From Roseateles puraquae (GTDB taxonomy: Bacteria > Pseudomonadota > Gammaproteobacteria > Burkholderiales > Burkholderiaceae_C), in NCBI RefSeq assembly GCF_002205845.1, contig NZ_NISI01000006.1, positions 62,001 to 126,000 on the forward strand: a stretch of 64,000 nucleotides of DNA. Direction: 5' to 3'. A program made the position numbers and the translations under genes. The notes beneath the pieces are model-generated. The model was not told the origin of the DNA. It made no database searches and saw only the letters and a list, made by a program, of their open reading frames with translations. Positions 53,709 to 61,902 of this stretch are shown in pieces. Positions within the stretch are counted from its first letter, which is position 1. Each line of letters opens with the position of its first letter.

Positions 53709-54047
53709 ATGAACGACGCCGACGAACTCGCCAAACTGGCTGACCTGCATGCCCGCGGCGTGCTGAACGACGAGGAATTCGCCAAGGCCAAGGCCCGCGT
53801 GCTGAGCGGCCAGGGCAGCCCGGCCGGTGCCTACGCCGGCAGCAGCACCAGCCCGAACGTGGGCGCCGTCAACGGCTTGCGCCGCTCGCGCATGGACCGC
53901 TGGCTGGGTGGCGTCTGCGGCGGCGTGGCCCGCGCGACCGGCCTGGACTCCTGGGTCTGGCGCCTGATCTTCACGGTGCTTTTCCTGGCGTTCGGCAGCG
54001 GCATCCTGCTCTACATCCTGCTCTGGATCTTCGTACCGGAAGAGTGA
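53709..54047 (+). CDS. SHOCT-PspC domain membrane protein
   Basis: 112 residues. Residues 1-36 form a short SHOCT-like helix hairpin (LAKLADLHARGVLNDEEFAKAKARVL); residues 55-112 are a PspC domain, with RRSRMDRWLGGVCGGVARATGLDSW and two hydrophobic stretches (LIFTVLFLAF, ILLYILLWIFVP). PspC proteins sense or relay envelope stress. The ribosome site GAGAGGAG precedes the ATG. Confidence 0.88.
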   Translation: MNDADELAKLADLHARGVLNDEEFAKAKARVLSGQGSPAGAYAGSSTSPNVGAVNGLRRSRMDRWLGGVCGGVARATGLDSWVWRLIFTVLFLAFGSGILLYILLWIFVPEE

Positions 54048-54072
54048 GCCCACCCCCTACGGCCTGACGGCC

Positions 54073-54124
54073 GCCCCCTCAAGGGGGCACTGCCAGTGGC
54101 CCGGCGAAGCCGGTTCCACGGCAG
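54073..54124. repeat. Structured intergenic repeat, REP-like
   Basis: Two consecutive palindromes: GCCCCC-TCAA-GGGGGC (54073-54088) and a long stem CTGCC-a-GTGG-c-CCGGC / GCCGG-tt-CCAC-GGCAG (54090-54124, loop GAA). Together with the flanking GGCC-tgac-GGCC at 54061-54072 this looks like a dispersed intergenic palindrome of the kind seen in related genomes (recollection, not searched). Only this copy is in the window. It could also terminate the PspC gene. Confidence 0.45.
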
Positions 54125-54199
54125 TTGCTGGAGGGGTCGGCCCTGAAGGGCCTCCGAAAGTCTCCCGGGTATGCTGGGCTTACAACACGGAGACAGCGG

Positions 54200-55834
54200 A
54201 TGAAGCAGCTTGCCGGGCTGGATGCCAGCTTCCTGTACCTTGAAACCCCGCAGATGCCGATGCATGTCGGTGCACTGCATGTGCTGGAGCTGCCGGCCGG
54301 GTACGACGGCGATTTCGTCGAGGACCTGCGGGAGCACATGCGGGCGCGGCTGCCGCTGCTGCCGGCGCTGCGGCGCAAACTGCTGGCGATGCCGCTGGGC
54401 CTGTCCAACCCGGGATGGGTCGATGCCGACCCCGATCTCGACGAGCACATCGTCGAGATCCCGCTGCCCGAAGGCAGCGGCATGGCGGAGCTGGAAGCGC
54501 AAGTGGGCGAGTTGCATCCGGTGCTGCTGGATCGCAGTCGCCCGCTGTGGAAGTTCCACGTCTTCACGGGCCTCGCGCCCAGCGACGAGCCCGGGCACGA
54601 GGGCCAGCCCCGCGTGGCGCTTTACACGCAGCTGCATCATGCCGCGGTTGACGGGCAGGCCGCCGTCGCCCTGGCCCAGGTCATCCTCGATCTGAGCCCC
54701 GAACCGCGCCCGGTGGAGGCGCTGGCCGCCCGCGGCAAGAAGCGGGGCCAGATCGGCACCGTGGGGCTGCTGCGCGCGGCCGTCTCGCAGCAGTGGCAGC
54801 AGACGGTCAAGCTCGCCCGCTCGCTGCCGGGCGCGGCTGGCATCCTCGGGCAGATGGCCGCGGGCTATGTGGGCGGCGCGGCGGCAGGCGCTTCGGTGGG
54901 CAAGCTGCGCCAGCTGCTGGCCGACGTGGCCGCGCAGACCACGGCCGTGGTGCGGGGTCGCGCGGCGGTGTCCAGCCTCGGGCCGGCGCCGCGCACGCGC
55001 TTCAACGTGAGCCTCTCGGCCACGCGGTCATTCGCCGGCGTCACCTTGCCACTGGCCGAGCTGAACCGCACCCGGCGGCTGCACGGCGCGAGCCTGAACG
55101 ACGCCGTGCTCTTCGTCATCGGCGGTGCCTTGCGGCGCTACCTGACCAAGCATGGCCCGCTGCCGCGCAAGTCCCTCATTGCGGCGGTGCCGGTGTCCAC
55201 CCGGGCCGCGGGCGACACCACGTCCAACAACCAGGCCACCATGACCCTGATGAGCCTGGGCACCCACCTCTCCAGCCCTGCCGAGCGCCTGGCCCACGTG
55301 ATGGCCGCCAGCCACGCGATGAAGGCCCAGATGGCGCAACTCAAAAGCCTGATGCCGACCGACTTCCCGAGCCTCGGCATCCCATGGCTGATGCAGGCGG
55401 GCGCGCTGCTCTACGGCCGCGCCAAGGTCGCCGAGAAGCTGCCGGTCATCGCCAACGTCGTCATCTCCAACGTGCCTGGGCCGCAGGTGCCGCTGTACCT
55501 GGCCGGCGCACGCATGCTGACCAACTACCCGGCCTCGATCGCCGTGCACGGTCTGGCGCTGAACGTGACCGTGCAGACCTACGACCAGTCACTGGACATC
55601 GGCCTGATGGCCTGCGGCGAGGCCCTGCCCGGCACCGCCGAGCTGGCGGCCTACATCGAGACAGCCTTCATGGAGTTCCAGGCCCTGCCGGTGGCCGAGC
55701 CCGTGCCGACGGCGCGCAAGTCGGCGGCTCGCAAGACACAGGCACGCAAGACGACCGCTCTCAAGACGACCTCTCGCAAGGCCCCCGCCGCCAAGCCCGC
55801 TCGCACACCGCGCCGAGCGGCCAAGGCCGCATGA
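54200..55834 (+). CDS. Wax ester synthase/diacylglycerol acyltransferase with basic tail
   Basis: 544 residues. Transfers acyl groups from acyl-CoA to a fatty alcohol or diacylglycerol, giving storage lipid. The acyltransferase motif HHAAVDG at 146-152, the preceding PLWKFHVF, and later ASLNDAVLFVIGGALRRYL and NVVISNVPGPQVPLYLAG fit the family. Unusual: the last 45 residues (from about 500) are a run of ARK, RKT and KAPA units ending RRAAKAA, like AlgP or histone-H1 tails. ATG at 54200; its stop overlaps the start of the next gene. Confidence 0.9.
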   Translation: MKQLAGLDASFLYLETPQMPMHVGALHVLELPAGYDGDFVEDLREHMRARLPLLPALRRKLLAMPLGLSNPGWVDADPDLDEHIVEIPLPEGSGMAELEAQVGELHPVLLDRSRPLWKFHVFTGLAPSDEPGHEGQPRVALYTQLHHAAVDGQAAVALAQVILDLSPEPRPVEALAARGKKRGQIGTVGLLRAAVSQQWQQTVKLARSLPGAAGILGQMAAGYVGGAAAGASVGKLRQLLADVAAQTTAVVRGRAAVSSLGPAPRTRFNVSLSATRSFAGVTLPLAELNRTRRLHGASLNDAVLFVIGGALRRYLTKHGPLPRKSLIAAVPVSTRAAGDTTSNNQATMTLMSLGTHLSSPAERLAHVMAASHAMKAQMAQLKSLMPTDFPSLGIPWLMQAGALLYGRAKVAEKLPVIANVVISNVPGPQVPLYLAGARMLTNYPASIAVHGLALNVTVQTYDQSLDIGLMACGEALPGTAELAAYIETAFMEFQALPVAEPVPTARKSAARKTQARKTTALKTTSRKAPAAKPARTPRRAAKAA

Positions 55835-56322
55835 GCGCGGCTTGCCGCTGCCAGGGCTGTGGCGATCTGCTGCCCCAGCCCGATGCCATCTGCCCACGCT
55901 GCGATGCGGCGCTGTCGACACCGCCGACCGACACGGGTCGCTTCGTCTGCCCGCACTGCCAGGGGCGCTTCAGCCAACTGGCGGAGGTGCCTTGGCCGCC
56001 GCAGGTGCCCTGGTGGCGGCCGACGACGCTGCAGCTGCAATGCCCTCACTGCCACACGCCGCTGCGCGACCGCTTCGCGTCGCCGCCGTCGCGGTGGCTG
56101 GTGGCCTTCGCCATCGCCGCCGCCGTAGCGTCACAGCTCTACACGACGGGATGGACGCGACTGCTGCTGGGCCTGGCCATCCTCGGCGCCGTGTATGCGC
56201 CGCTGGCCTGGGCCGTGTGGTGCCACCGGGCCCACCGCAACGACCCGCACCGCTTCGTGCCCGGCACGACACGCCTCTGGGCCCAGGGCAACGACCGGCT
56301 GCGCCGACCGAGCGCTTTCTAG
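55831..56322 (+). CDS. Zinc-ribbon membrane protein, unknown
   Basis: 163 residues. Three CxxC pairs make likely zinc ribbons: CQGC...CPRC (about 8-26), CPHC (41-44) and CPHC (69-72). Then two hydrophobic segments (about 88-105 WLVAFAIAAAVASQLY and 109-130 LLLGLAILGAVYAPLAWAVW) and a basic tail. No known family. The ATG overlaps the stop of the WS/DGAT gene, so it is translationally coupled to it. Confidence 0.7.
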   Translation: MSAACRCQGCGDLLPQPDAICPRCDAALSTPPTDTGRFVCPHCQGRFSQLAEVPWPPQVPWWRPTTLQLQCPHCHTPLRDRFASPPSRWLVAFAIAAAVASQLYTTGWTRLLLGLAILGAVYAPLAWAVWCHRAHRNDPHRFVPGTTRLWAQGNDRLRRPSAF

Positions 56323-56421
56323 CAGGTCGCGCAGGCGACACGCCCGCCCCGGGCAAGCACGCCCCGGGCGCAGGCGCGGTCTGACTAACAATGACGGCGC
56401 TGTCCTGACTCCTGATTCCGC

Positions 56422-57243
56422 ATGCCCAGCCCCCGCTCTCCGCGCTTCTCGCGCTGGCAAACCACCACCGCCGCGCATGTGCCCGACTGGTCCGACCTGC
56501 GCGCGCCCAATGCCTGGCTGCTGCTGCTGGAAGGCCGCGCGCCCTGGGAATACGCCGCCCTGCTGGCCGCCACGCCCTGGCTGAAGAAGCTGCCCCACGG
56601 CGACGGTCACCCGGTGCTGGTCTTCCCCGGCCTGGGCGCCAACGACCTGACCACCGCGCCGCTGCGCGCCCTGCTCGACTCGCTGGGCTATATGACCCAG
56701 CCCTGGGGCCAGGGCTTCAACTTCGGGCCGCGGGCCGGCGTGCTGGAGCAGATCAAGCACGACCTGCAGGCCCTGCACCGGCGCCACCATCGCAAGGTCA
56801 GCCTGCTGGGGTGGAGCCTGGGCGGCATCTATGCCCGCGAGCTGGCCAAGGAATGCCCCGACCTCGTGCGCTGCGTCATCACCCTGGGCACGCCTTTCAC
56901 GGGCCACCCGCGCGCCACCAACGCCTGGCGCTTCTTCGAGCTGGTCAGCGGCCACACGTCCAACGACCCGGCCCTGATGGAGGCCATCCGCCAGCCGCCG
57001 CCCGTGCCCACCACCTCCATCTACTCCAAGACCGACGGCGTGGTCGCCTGGCGCTGCAGCGTCAACGAGCCCGGCCCGCTGGTGGAGAACATCGAGGTGC
57101 ATGCCAGCCACATCGGCCTGGGCTTCAACCCGATGGCGCTCTACGCGCTGGCCGATCGCCTCGCCCAGCCCGAAGGCGCCTGGCAGCCCTTCGAGCCCAA
57201 GGGCGCGCGGCGCTGGTTCTACAAGACGCCAGGCGCTGCCTGA
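56422..57243 (+). CDS. Alpha/beta-fold esterase/lipase
   Basis: 273 residues. Nucleophile elbow GWSLGG at about 132-137, oxyanion segment VFPGLGANDLTT, and the typical phrase LGTPFTGHPRATNAWRFFELVSG used by PGAP1-like and PHB depolymerase-like lipases. The catalytic histidine is probably in EVHASHIGLGFNP. No signal peptide is evident, so cytoplasmic action on lipids or esters is likely; a wax or triacylglycerol lipase role next to the WS/DGAT gene is inference. Confidence 0.8.
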   Translation: MPSPRSPRFSRWQTTTAAHVPDWSDLRAPNAWLLLLEGRAPWEYAALLAATPWLKKLPHGDGHPVLVFPGLGANDLTTAPLRALLDSLGYMTQPWGQGFNFGPRAGVLEQIKHDLQALHRRHHRKVSLLGWSLGGIYARELAKECPDLVRCVITLGTPFTGHPRATNAWRFFELVSGHTSNDPALMEAIRQPPPVPTTSIYSKTDGVVAWRCSVNEPGPLVENIEVHASHIGLGFNPMALYALADRLAQPEGAWQPFEPKGARRWFYKTPGAA

Positions 57244-57318
57244 GCACGCGCAGCAGCCCGCCCGGCGCGCCGCTTTCGATCTCGCGGTAAGGTATCGCCT
57301 TCAACCCGGACCTGAGCC

Positions 57319-57915
57319 ATGCACCACACCACCCTCGCCGCCGACGACAAGGCCGCCAAGAAAGAAGCCCCCGAGAAGATGGAAGAGCAGCTGCTCTTCA
57401 AGAGCCGCTACGTGATGATCTTTGGCGAGATCGACGACAAGATGGCACACGCCACCTGCCGCCGCCTGCTGGCGCTCGCCCAGGAGTCCGACGCGCCGAT
57501 CACGCTGCTCATCTCCAGCCCCGGCGGCCATGTGGAAAGCGGCGACGCCATCCACGACATGATCCGCTTCGTGCGCGCCCCGGTCACCGTCATCGGCACC
57601 GGCTGGGTCGCCAGCGCCGGCACGCACATCTACCTGTCCGTGCCCAAGGAACGGCGCCTGGCCCTGCCCAACACCCGTTTCATGATCCACCAGCCAGCCG
57701 GCGGGGCCGGTGGCCAGGCCAGCGACATCGCCATCCAGGCCAAGGAAATCATCCGCACCCGCGAGCGCATCGCGGCCGTCATCGCCCGCGAGACTGGCCA
57801 GCCGCTGTCGCGCGTGGCGGTCGACATCGAGCGCGATTTCTGGATGAGCACCGACGAAGCCATCGCCTACGGCCTGGTGTCGCGCGTCATCGAGAAGCAG
57901 AGCGAACTCGGCTGA
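57319..57915 (+). CDS. ClpP-family serine peptidase homologue
   Basis: 198 residues. The catalytic triad is intact: Ser99 in GTGWVASAGTHIY, His124 in RFMIHQPAGG and Asp173 in ERDFWMSTDEAIAYGL. The sequence around the serine (VASAG rather than AASMG) and the acidic/lysine-rich N-terminus (KAAKKEAPEK) set it apart from housekeeping ClpP, so it is a second, divergent copy. Not next to clpX or tig. It may form its own tetradecamer or mix with ClpP1. Confidence 0.88.
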   Translation: MHHTTLAADDKAAKKEAPEKMEEQLLFKSRYVMIFGEIDDKMAHATCRRLLALAQESDAPITLLISSPGGHVESGDAIHDMIRFVRAPVTVIGTGWVASAGTHIYLSVPKERRLALPNTRFMIHQPAGGAGGQASDIAIQAKEIIRTRERIAAVIARETGQPLSRVAVDIERDFWMSTDEAIAYGLVSRVIEKQSELG

Positions 57916-57946
57916 TGCTCGCCGCGCGTTCCCGGGGCGCGGGCTG

Positions 57947-58852
57947 ATGCAGCTCTCCTGCAACGGCGTGCGCCTCGAGGTGGAGGTGCACGGCCCCGAC
58001 AGCGGCGAACCGCTGCTGATGATCATGGGCCTGGGCATGCAGCTCGTGGCCTGGCCCGACGGCCTGGTCGAGCAGCTGGTGGCGCGCGGCTTTCGCGTCA
58101 TCCGCTACGACAACCGCGACGTCGGACTCTCCCAGCCCTTCGACGCCCTCGGCGTGCCCAACCTGCCGCTGGCCGCGTTGCTGCACACCTTCGGGCTGCC
58201 GGTGAAGGCGCCCTACCAGATCGCCGACCTGGCGCGCGATGCCGTCGGCGTGCTGGATGCGCTGGGCATCGCCCGGGCGCATGTCTGCGGCGCCTCCATG
58301 GGCGGCATGATCGCCCAGCACCTGGGCTTTGCCCATGGTGACCGGCTGAAGAGCCTCACGCTGATGATGACCACCAGCGGCCACCGCAGCCTGCCCAAGG
58401 AGAGCCTGAAGGTGCGGCGGGTGCTGCTGTCGCGCCCCAAGCCGGGCGCCACGACGGCGCAGAAGTTCGAGAACGTGCTGGACCATTTCGCGCACGTCTA
58501 CGGCGTCATCGGCAGCCCGGGCTACCCGGCCGCACCCGAGGCACTGCGGGCGCGCATTGCAGCCGTGGTGAAGCGCTCGCACCGGCCCCAGGCAGTCACG
58601 CGCCAGCTTGTGGCCATTGCCGCCGACCGCCACCGGGCCGCGCGCCTGCCGCGCATCACCGCGCCCACCCTGGTGCTGCATGGCGAGGCCGACCCGCTGA
58701 TCCCGGTGGCCGCCGCGCACGACCTGGCGCGGCGCATCCCGGGGGCGCAACTGCAGACGCTGCCGGGCTGGGGCCATGACCTGCCCGAGGCGCTGTGGCC
58801 GACGCTGGCCGAGGCGGTGGCCGCCAACGCGGCCCGGTCCGAAAGGTCCTGA
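57947..58852 (+). CDS. Alpha/beta hydrolase
   Basis: 301 residues. Canonical layout: VIRYDNRDVGLSQPF near the start, nucleophile in GASMGGMIAQHL (serine of GxSxG at about 120), acid in LHGEADPLIPV and catalytic histidine in LPGWGHDLPE. Close to the aclacinomycin methylesterase/haloperoxidase-like subgroup; the substrate is unknown. 31 bases after the ClpP-like gene on the same strand. Confidence 0.88.
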   Translation: MQLSCNGVRLEVEVHGPDSGEPLLMIMGLGMQLVAWPDGLVEQLVARGFRVIRYDNRDVGLSQPFDALGVPNLPLAALLHTFGLPVKAPYQIADLARDAVGVLDALGIARAHVCGASMGGMIAQHLGFAHGDRLKSLTLMMTTSGHRSLPKESLKVRRVLLSRPKPGATTAQKFENVLDHFAHVYGVIGSPGYPAAPEALRARIAAVVKRSHRPQAVTRQLVAIAADRHRAARLPRITAPTLVLHGEADPLIPVAAAHDLARRIPGAQLQTLPGWGHDLPEALWPTLAEAVAANAARSERS

Positions 58853-58868
58853 ACTCGGCGCTGAACCC

Positions 58869-59210
58869 TCAGCGCTGCGCGTCCGCCAGCGACGCGATGG
58901 TCTGGTAGGCCTGCAGCGCCTGCTCCAGGTCGGGGCTGCCTTCCAGCATTGCCCGCTTCAGCGCCAACTGCGCGTTCTCGGTCTGCTGTTCCTGGTCGGA
59001 CACCGTGCCGTCCTGGTTGACGTCGGCCGAGGCCTGCACGATGCCGGTGGCGACCTTGGCGCTGTCCTGTGACGCCGCCGCACGGGCGCCCGCCGCCGAG
59101 ACGTTCACCACCACCGAGGCCGGCTCTTCCTGCGGCCGGCGCGCCGGCACGGGCGACTCCATCGTGCCCGCCATAGCGGGGTTCGGGGTGGAGGAGACCG
59201 GGGTGACCAT
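58869..59210 (-). CDS. Small protein with one EF-hand-like loop, unknown
   Basis: 113 residues. No signal peptide; a proline/alanine-rich N-terminal half with MESPVPARRPQEEPAS is followed by ADVNQDGTVSDQEQQTEN, a single EF-hand-like DxNxDGxxxxxE loop that could bind calcium (residues about 67-78), and a helical tail. Family not recognised. ATG 59210. Converges with the hydrolase. Confidence 0.55.
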   Translation of the reverse strand: MVTPVSSTPNPAMAGTMESPVPARRPQEEPASVVVNVSAAGARAAASQDSAKVATGIVQASADVNQDGTVSDQEQQTENAQLALKRAMLEGSPDLEQALQAYQTIASLADAQR

Positions 59211-59271
59211 GGCGGATTCGGCGCGTTCGTACCGGGTTATCGGCCGCCGCCCGCAGAACTGAAGGCCAATC

Positions 59272-59691
59272 TCAGCGCCCGCGCGCCTCGGCCTTGATTT
59301 CGACCGTGGTGCGCTGCTTGTCCTCGCCCTCCACGGTGAGCGTCAGCGGCACGGTGTCACCGGCCTTGATGGGCGCCTTCAGGCCCATCAGCATCACGTG
59401 ATAGCTGCCCGGCTTCAAGGCCACCGGCTGGCCGGCCGGCAGCGCCAAGGCGTCGACCGCGCGCATCTTCATGACGCCATCGTCCATCTTCATCTCGTGA
59501 ATCTCGACCATCTCCGCCACCGGCGAACTCGCCGCCACCACCTTGGCGGCCTTGGTCGAGGTCAGCTGCATGAAGGCCCCCGTGGCCTTCTGCGGCGCCA
59601 CGGTGGCGCGCACCCAGGGGTCGTCAACCTTGACCTGGGCGTGGGCAGCAAAGACGGTGAAGAGGGCGGAGGCGAGGAGGAAGCGGCGCAT
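59272..59691 (-). CDS. PCu(A)C-family periplasmic copper chaperone
   Basis: 139 residues from ATG 59691 with signal peptide MRRFLLASALFTVFAAHAQ; the longer frame to 59901 is not protein-like. The copper site H(M)-x10-M-x21-HxM is readable as the histidine and methionines of EIHEMKMDDGVMKMR and the HVM of SYHVMLMG. Delivers Cu(I) to the CuA centre of cytochrome oxidase, usually with Sco. No sco gene is beside it. Confidence 0.93.
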   Translation of the reverse strand: MRRFLLASALFTVFAAHAQVKVDDPWVRATVAPQKATGAFMQLTSTKAAKVVAASSPVAEMVEIHEMKMDDGVMKMRAVDALALPAGQPVALKPGSYHVMLMGLKAPIKAGDTVPLTLTVEGEDKQRTTVEIKAEARGR

Positions 59692-59809
59692 GGGGTGGAG
59701 ATCGAAGTGCTGTGAGCCTTGAACTCTACCCACGGTGAGATCCAGCATGGCCGGCGGGCTTTTCGGTGACGCGTGCCAGCCCCGTCGCCGCCGATGCGCG
59801 CCAGGCGCG

Positions 59810-60960
59810 CTAAGGCCTTCGAGCCGTGCTGTCGACGAATTCGGCGCGCTGAGGCTTGAGGCGCGGGCCGTCGATGTATTGCGCGAGCTGGTCGATGTCA
59901 CGAGGGCTCACGCCCTCGGCCCTGAAGAACTCTTTCCAGCCATCCACGACCACCGCCACCCGCTTGACCGCCTCGACGGCCGCATCTTTGGTGAGCCCAA
60001 AGGCCTGCACCTCCGACAAAGCGTTGTCGATCGAAGCATCGGCCTGATCCTTGCCGACCCTGAGCTGCTGCTGGCCCAGCCCCTGGACAGACGGCACCAC
60101 GTCATAGGCCGGCGACAGGTCGTAGAACCCATCGGCTGCGCGCACGAAGGCATGGTTCTTTTCGTGGTCGTCCGTGTTGTCCATCAGGATGTTGAAGACC
60201 ATGCGCTGGAACAGCTCCTTCTGCTGCGCACGGATGTCGGACGCGCGACCCAAACGCCGCAAGCTCTGAGCGAGCTCCGGGTAGCCCATGGGCAGGCCAT
60301 TGGCCCGCAGCACGGTGTTGGCCGAGATCACGTGGGAACGCTTGTCGCCGGAGCGATCAAACCGCCTCACGGCGACGGCGTGACCGCGGCTCAGCGGCAA
60401 CGCGCGGGTCTGCGCCACGGCCAGCCCGCAGTGGCTTGCCAAGCGCAGCGTGGCGTGCTCGACGAGCTCGGTGTTGAAGTCTTCGCCTTCGGAGAACTTC
60501 ACGACCCATGGCGCACCGTCCATCTCGATCAGGGATTTGGGCCGGGCCCCGCCGAAGGATGGGCCGGGCCTGACCAGTCGCACAAGCCGTTCGTCCAGCT
60601 TCTCATCAGCGAGGATGGCGGCGATGGCGCGCCGCATCTCTTCGAGGTTGGCCAGGCTCGCCATGGCCCCCCCGGTGCTGGGCACATAGCGGCCCACCTC
60701 CGCGGAGACGCCCAACCCGCCGAAGCGGTCGTCGCCCGCAAAGTAGAGGTACTCCAGCACCGAGAGACGAGCCGGCTTGTAGAGGTTGCGAATGACCCGC
60801 TCACCCCAGCGATCGGGGCGCGCGTCATCAACGGCACCGGCGGCCATGTCGCGCTCCTTGGGCAGGTAGATCCCGCGGCCGAGCGGCAGGTCCTCGCTGA
60901 GCGCAAAGCCGTGCCGGATCCAGTCGGCCGCATACGCCAGGCCGACCTTGCGGTTGCCCA
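59810..60960 (-). pseudogene. HipA-type toxin kinase, N-terminus replaced by ABC ATPase fragment
   Basis: About 380 residues match the HipA kinase fold from [17 protein letters not shown] to the end. Core sites are intact: glycine-rich loop [14 protein letters not shown], lysine in WVVKF, catalytic loop [12 protein letters not shown] and the metal aspartate in [11 protein letters not shown]. The first 20-30 residues of a normal HipA are missing: the frame continues without stop into an HlyB-like ATPase. No HipB antitoxin is next to it. HipA kinases phosphorylate tRNA synthetases; whether this one is made is unknown because its own start is lost. Junction near 60955. Confidence 0.75.
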
Positions 60961-61762
60961 CCTCGACGATGCGGCCCTTGTCCATCGCGATGATGCGGTG
61001 CGCGTTTCGCACGGCCGAGAGGCGGTGGGCAATGATGAAGACGGTGCGGCCCTGGCAGATGGCGCGCATGTTGTGCTGGATGATGGCTTCGCTCTCATAG
61101 TCCAGCGCGCTGGTGGCCTCGTCGAAGATCAGGATGCGCGGCTGGCTGAAGAGGGCCCGGGCGATCGCGATGCGCTGGCGCTGGCCGCCGGACAGGCTGC
61201 TGCCTTGCTCACCCACGACGGTGTCGTAGCCCTGCGGCAGCTCGGAGATGAACTCGTGGGCGCCCGCCAGCTTGGCAGCGTGGATGACGGCTTCCAGCGG
61301 TGCCGCCGGGTCGGCAATGGCGATGTTCTCTCGCACGCTGCGGTTGAAGAGCATGTTCTCCTGCAGCACCACGCCCACCTGGCGGCGCAGCTGGGCGGCG
61401 TCGATGAGGGCGATGTCGTGGCCGTCGACTTGCACGCGGCCACTCTCCGGGACGTAGAGGCGCTGGATGAGCTTGGTCAGCGTGCTCTTGCCGGAACCGC
61501 TGCGGCCGACGATGCCGATGACTTCGCCGGGGCGCACGTCCAGGCTCACGCCGTGCAGCACGGGCGGCGCGTCCGGGCGATAACGGAAGGTGAGGTTGTC
61601 CAGCGTCACACGGCCCTGCAGGCGCGGCAGCGGACTCACGCTCTGGGGCGGCAGTTCGGTGCGGGTGTTCAGGATGTCGCCCAGGCGTTCCATGGACAGG
61701 CCCGTCTGCTGGAAGTCGGTCCACATCTGCGCGATGCGCATGATGGGCTGGGCAAACGGATC
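60950..61762 (-). pseudogene. Type I secretion ABC transporter, ATPase half only (HlyB-like fragment)
   Basis: About 270 residues, in frame with the HipA part. From [19 protein letters not shown] (end of the last membrane helix) through a full ATPase: Walker [10 protein letters not shown], signature [10 protein letters not shown], Walker [13 protein letters not shown] and H-loop IIAHRLS. The membrane domain (about 440 residues) and the C-terminal 15 residues are gone. No HlyD or TolC partner and no toxin gene adjoin. Read together with the next entry it forms one open frame (59810-61903) of 697 codons, a gene fusion by deletion. Confidence 0.8.
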
Positions 61763-61902
61763 GCGCCGTCGTCCTCGAGGCGCTGCCACGGCAGGCCCAG
61801 CACCAGGGCGTGCAGCTGCGGCTGCGTCAGCGGCATCTGTTCCAGCGTGACATCGCGAAGCCATACGAAACGGCCCTGGTGCAACCGCCGCGCTGCCAGC
61901 CA
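61756..61902 (-). mobile_element. IS66 TnpB (Orf2) C-terminal remnant
   Basis: In the frame reading from 61899, 48 codons give [14 protein letters not shown], then [17 protein letters not shown] and LEDDGAIR, which is the C-terminal half of IS66 accessory protein TnpB. Nothing of TnpA, TnpC or the terminal inverted repeats remains. It sits exactly between the end of the S8 subtilase homology and the start of the HlyB fragment, in a frame different from both, so IS66 insertion and later deletion probably created both truncations. Confidence 0.75.

Noticed and set aside
55690-55830. Short-period repeats that could be a CRISPR or microsatellite
   Set aside because: They are codon-level repeats encoding the Lys/Arg/Ala tail of the WS/DGAT protein, without spacers.
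59692-59901. A 70-residue extension of the copper chaperone
   Set aside because: The typical signal peptide starts at the internal ATG (59691), and the extension is Ser/Arg-rich without homology character.
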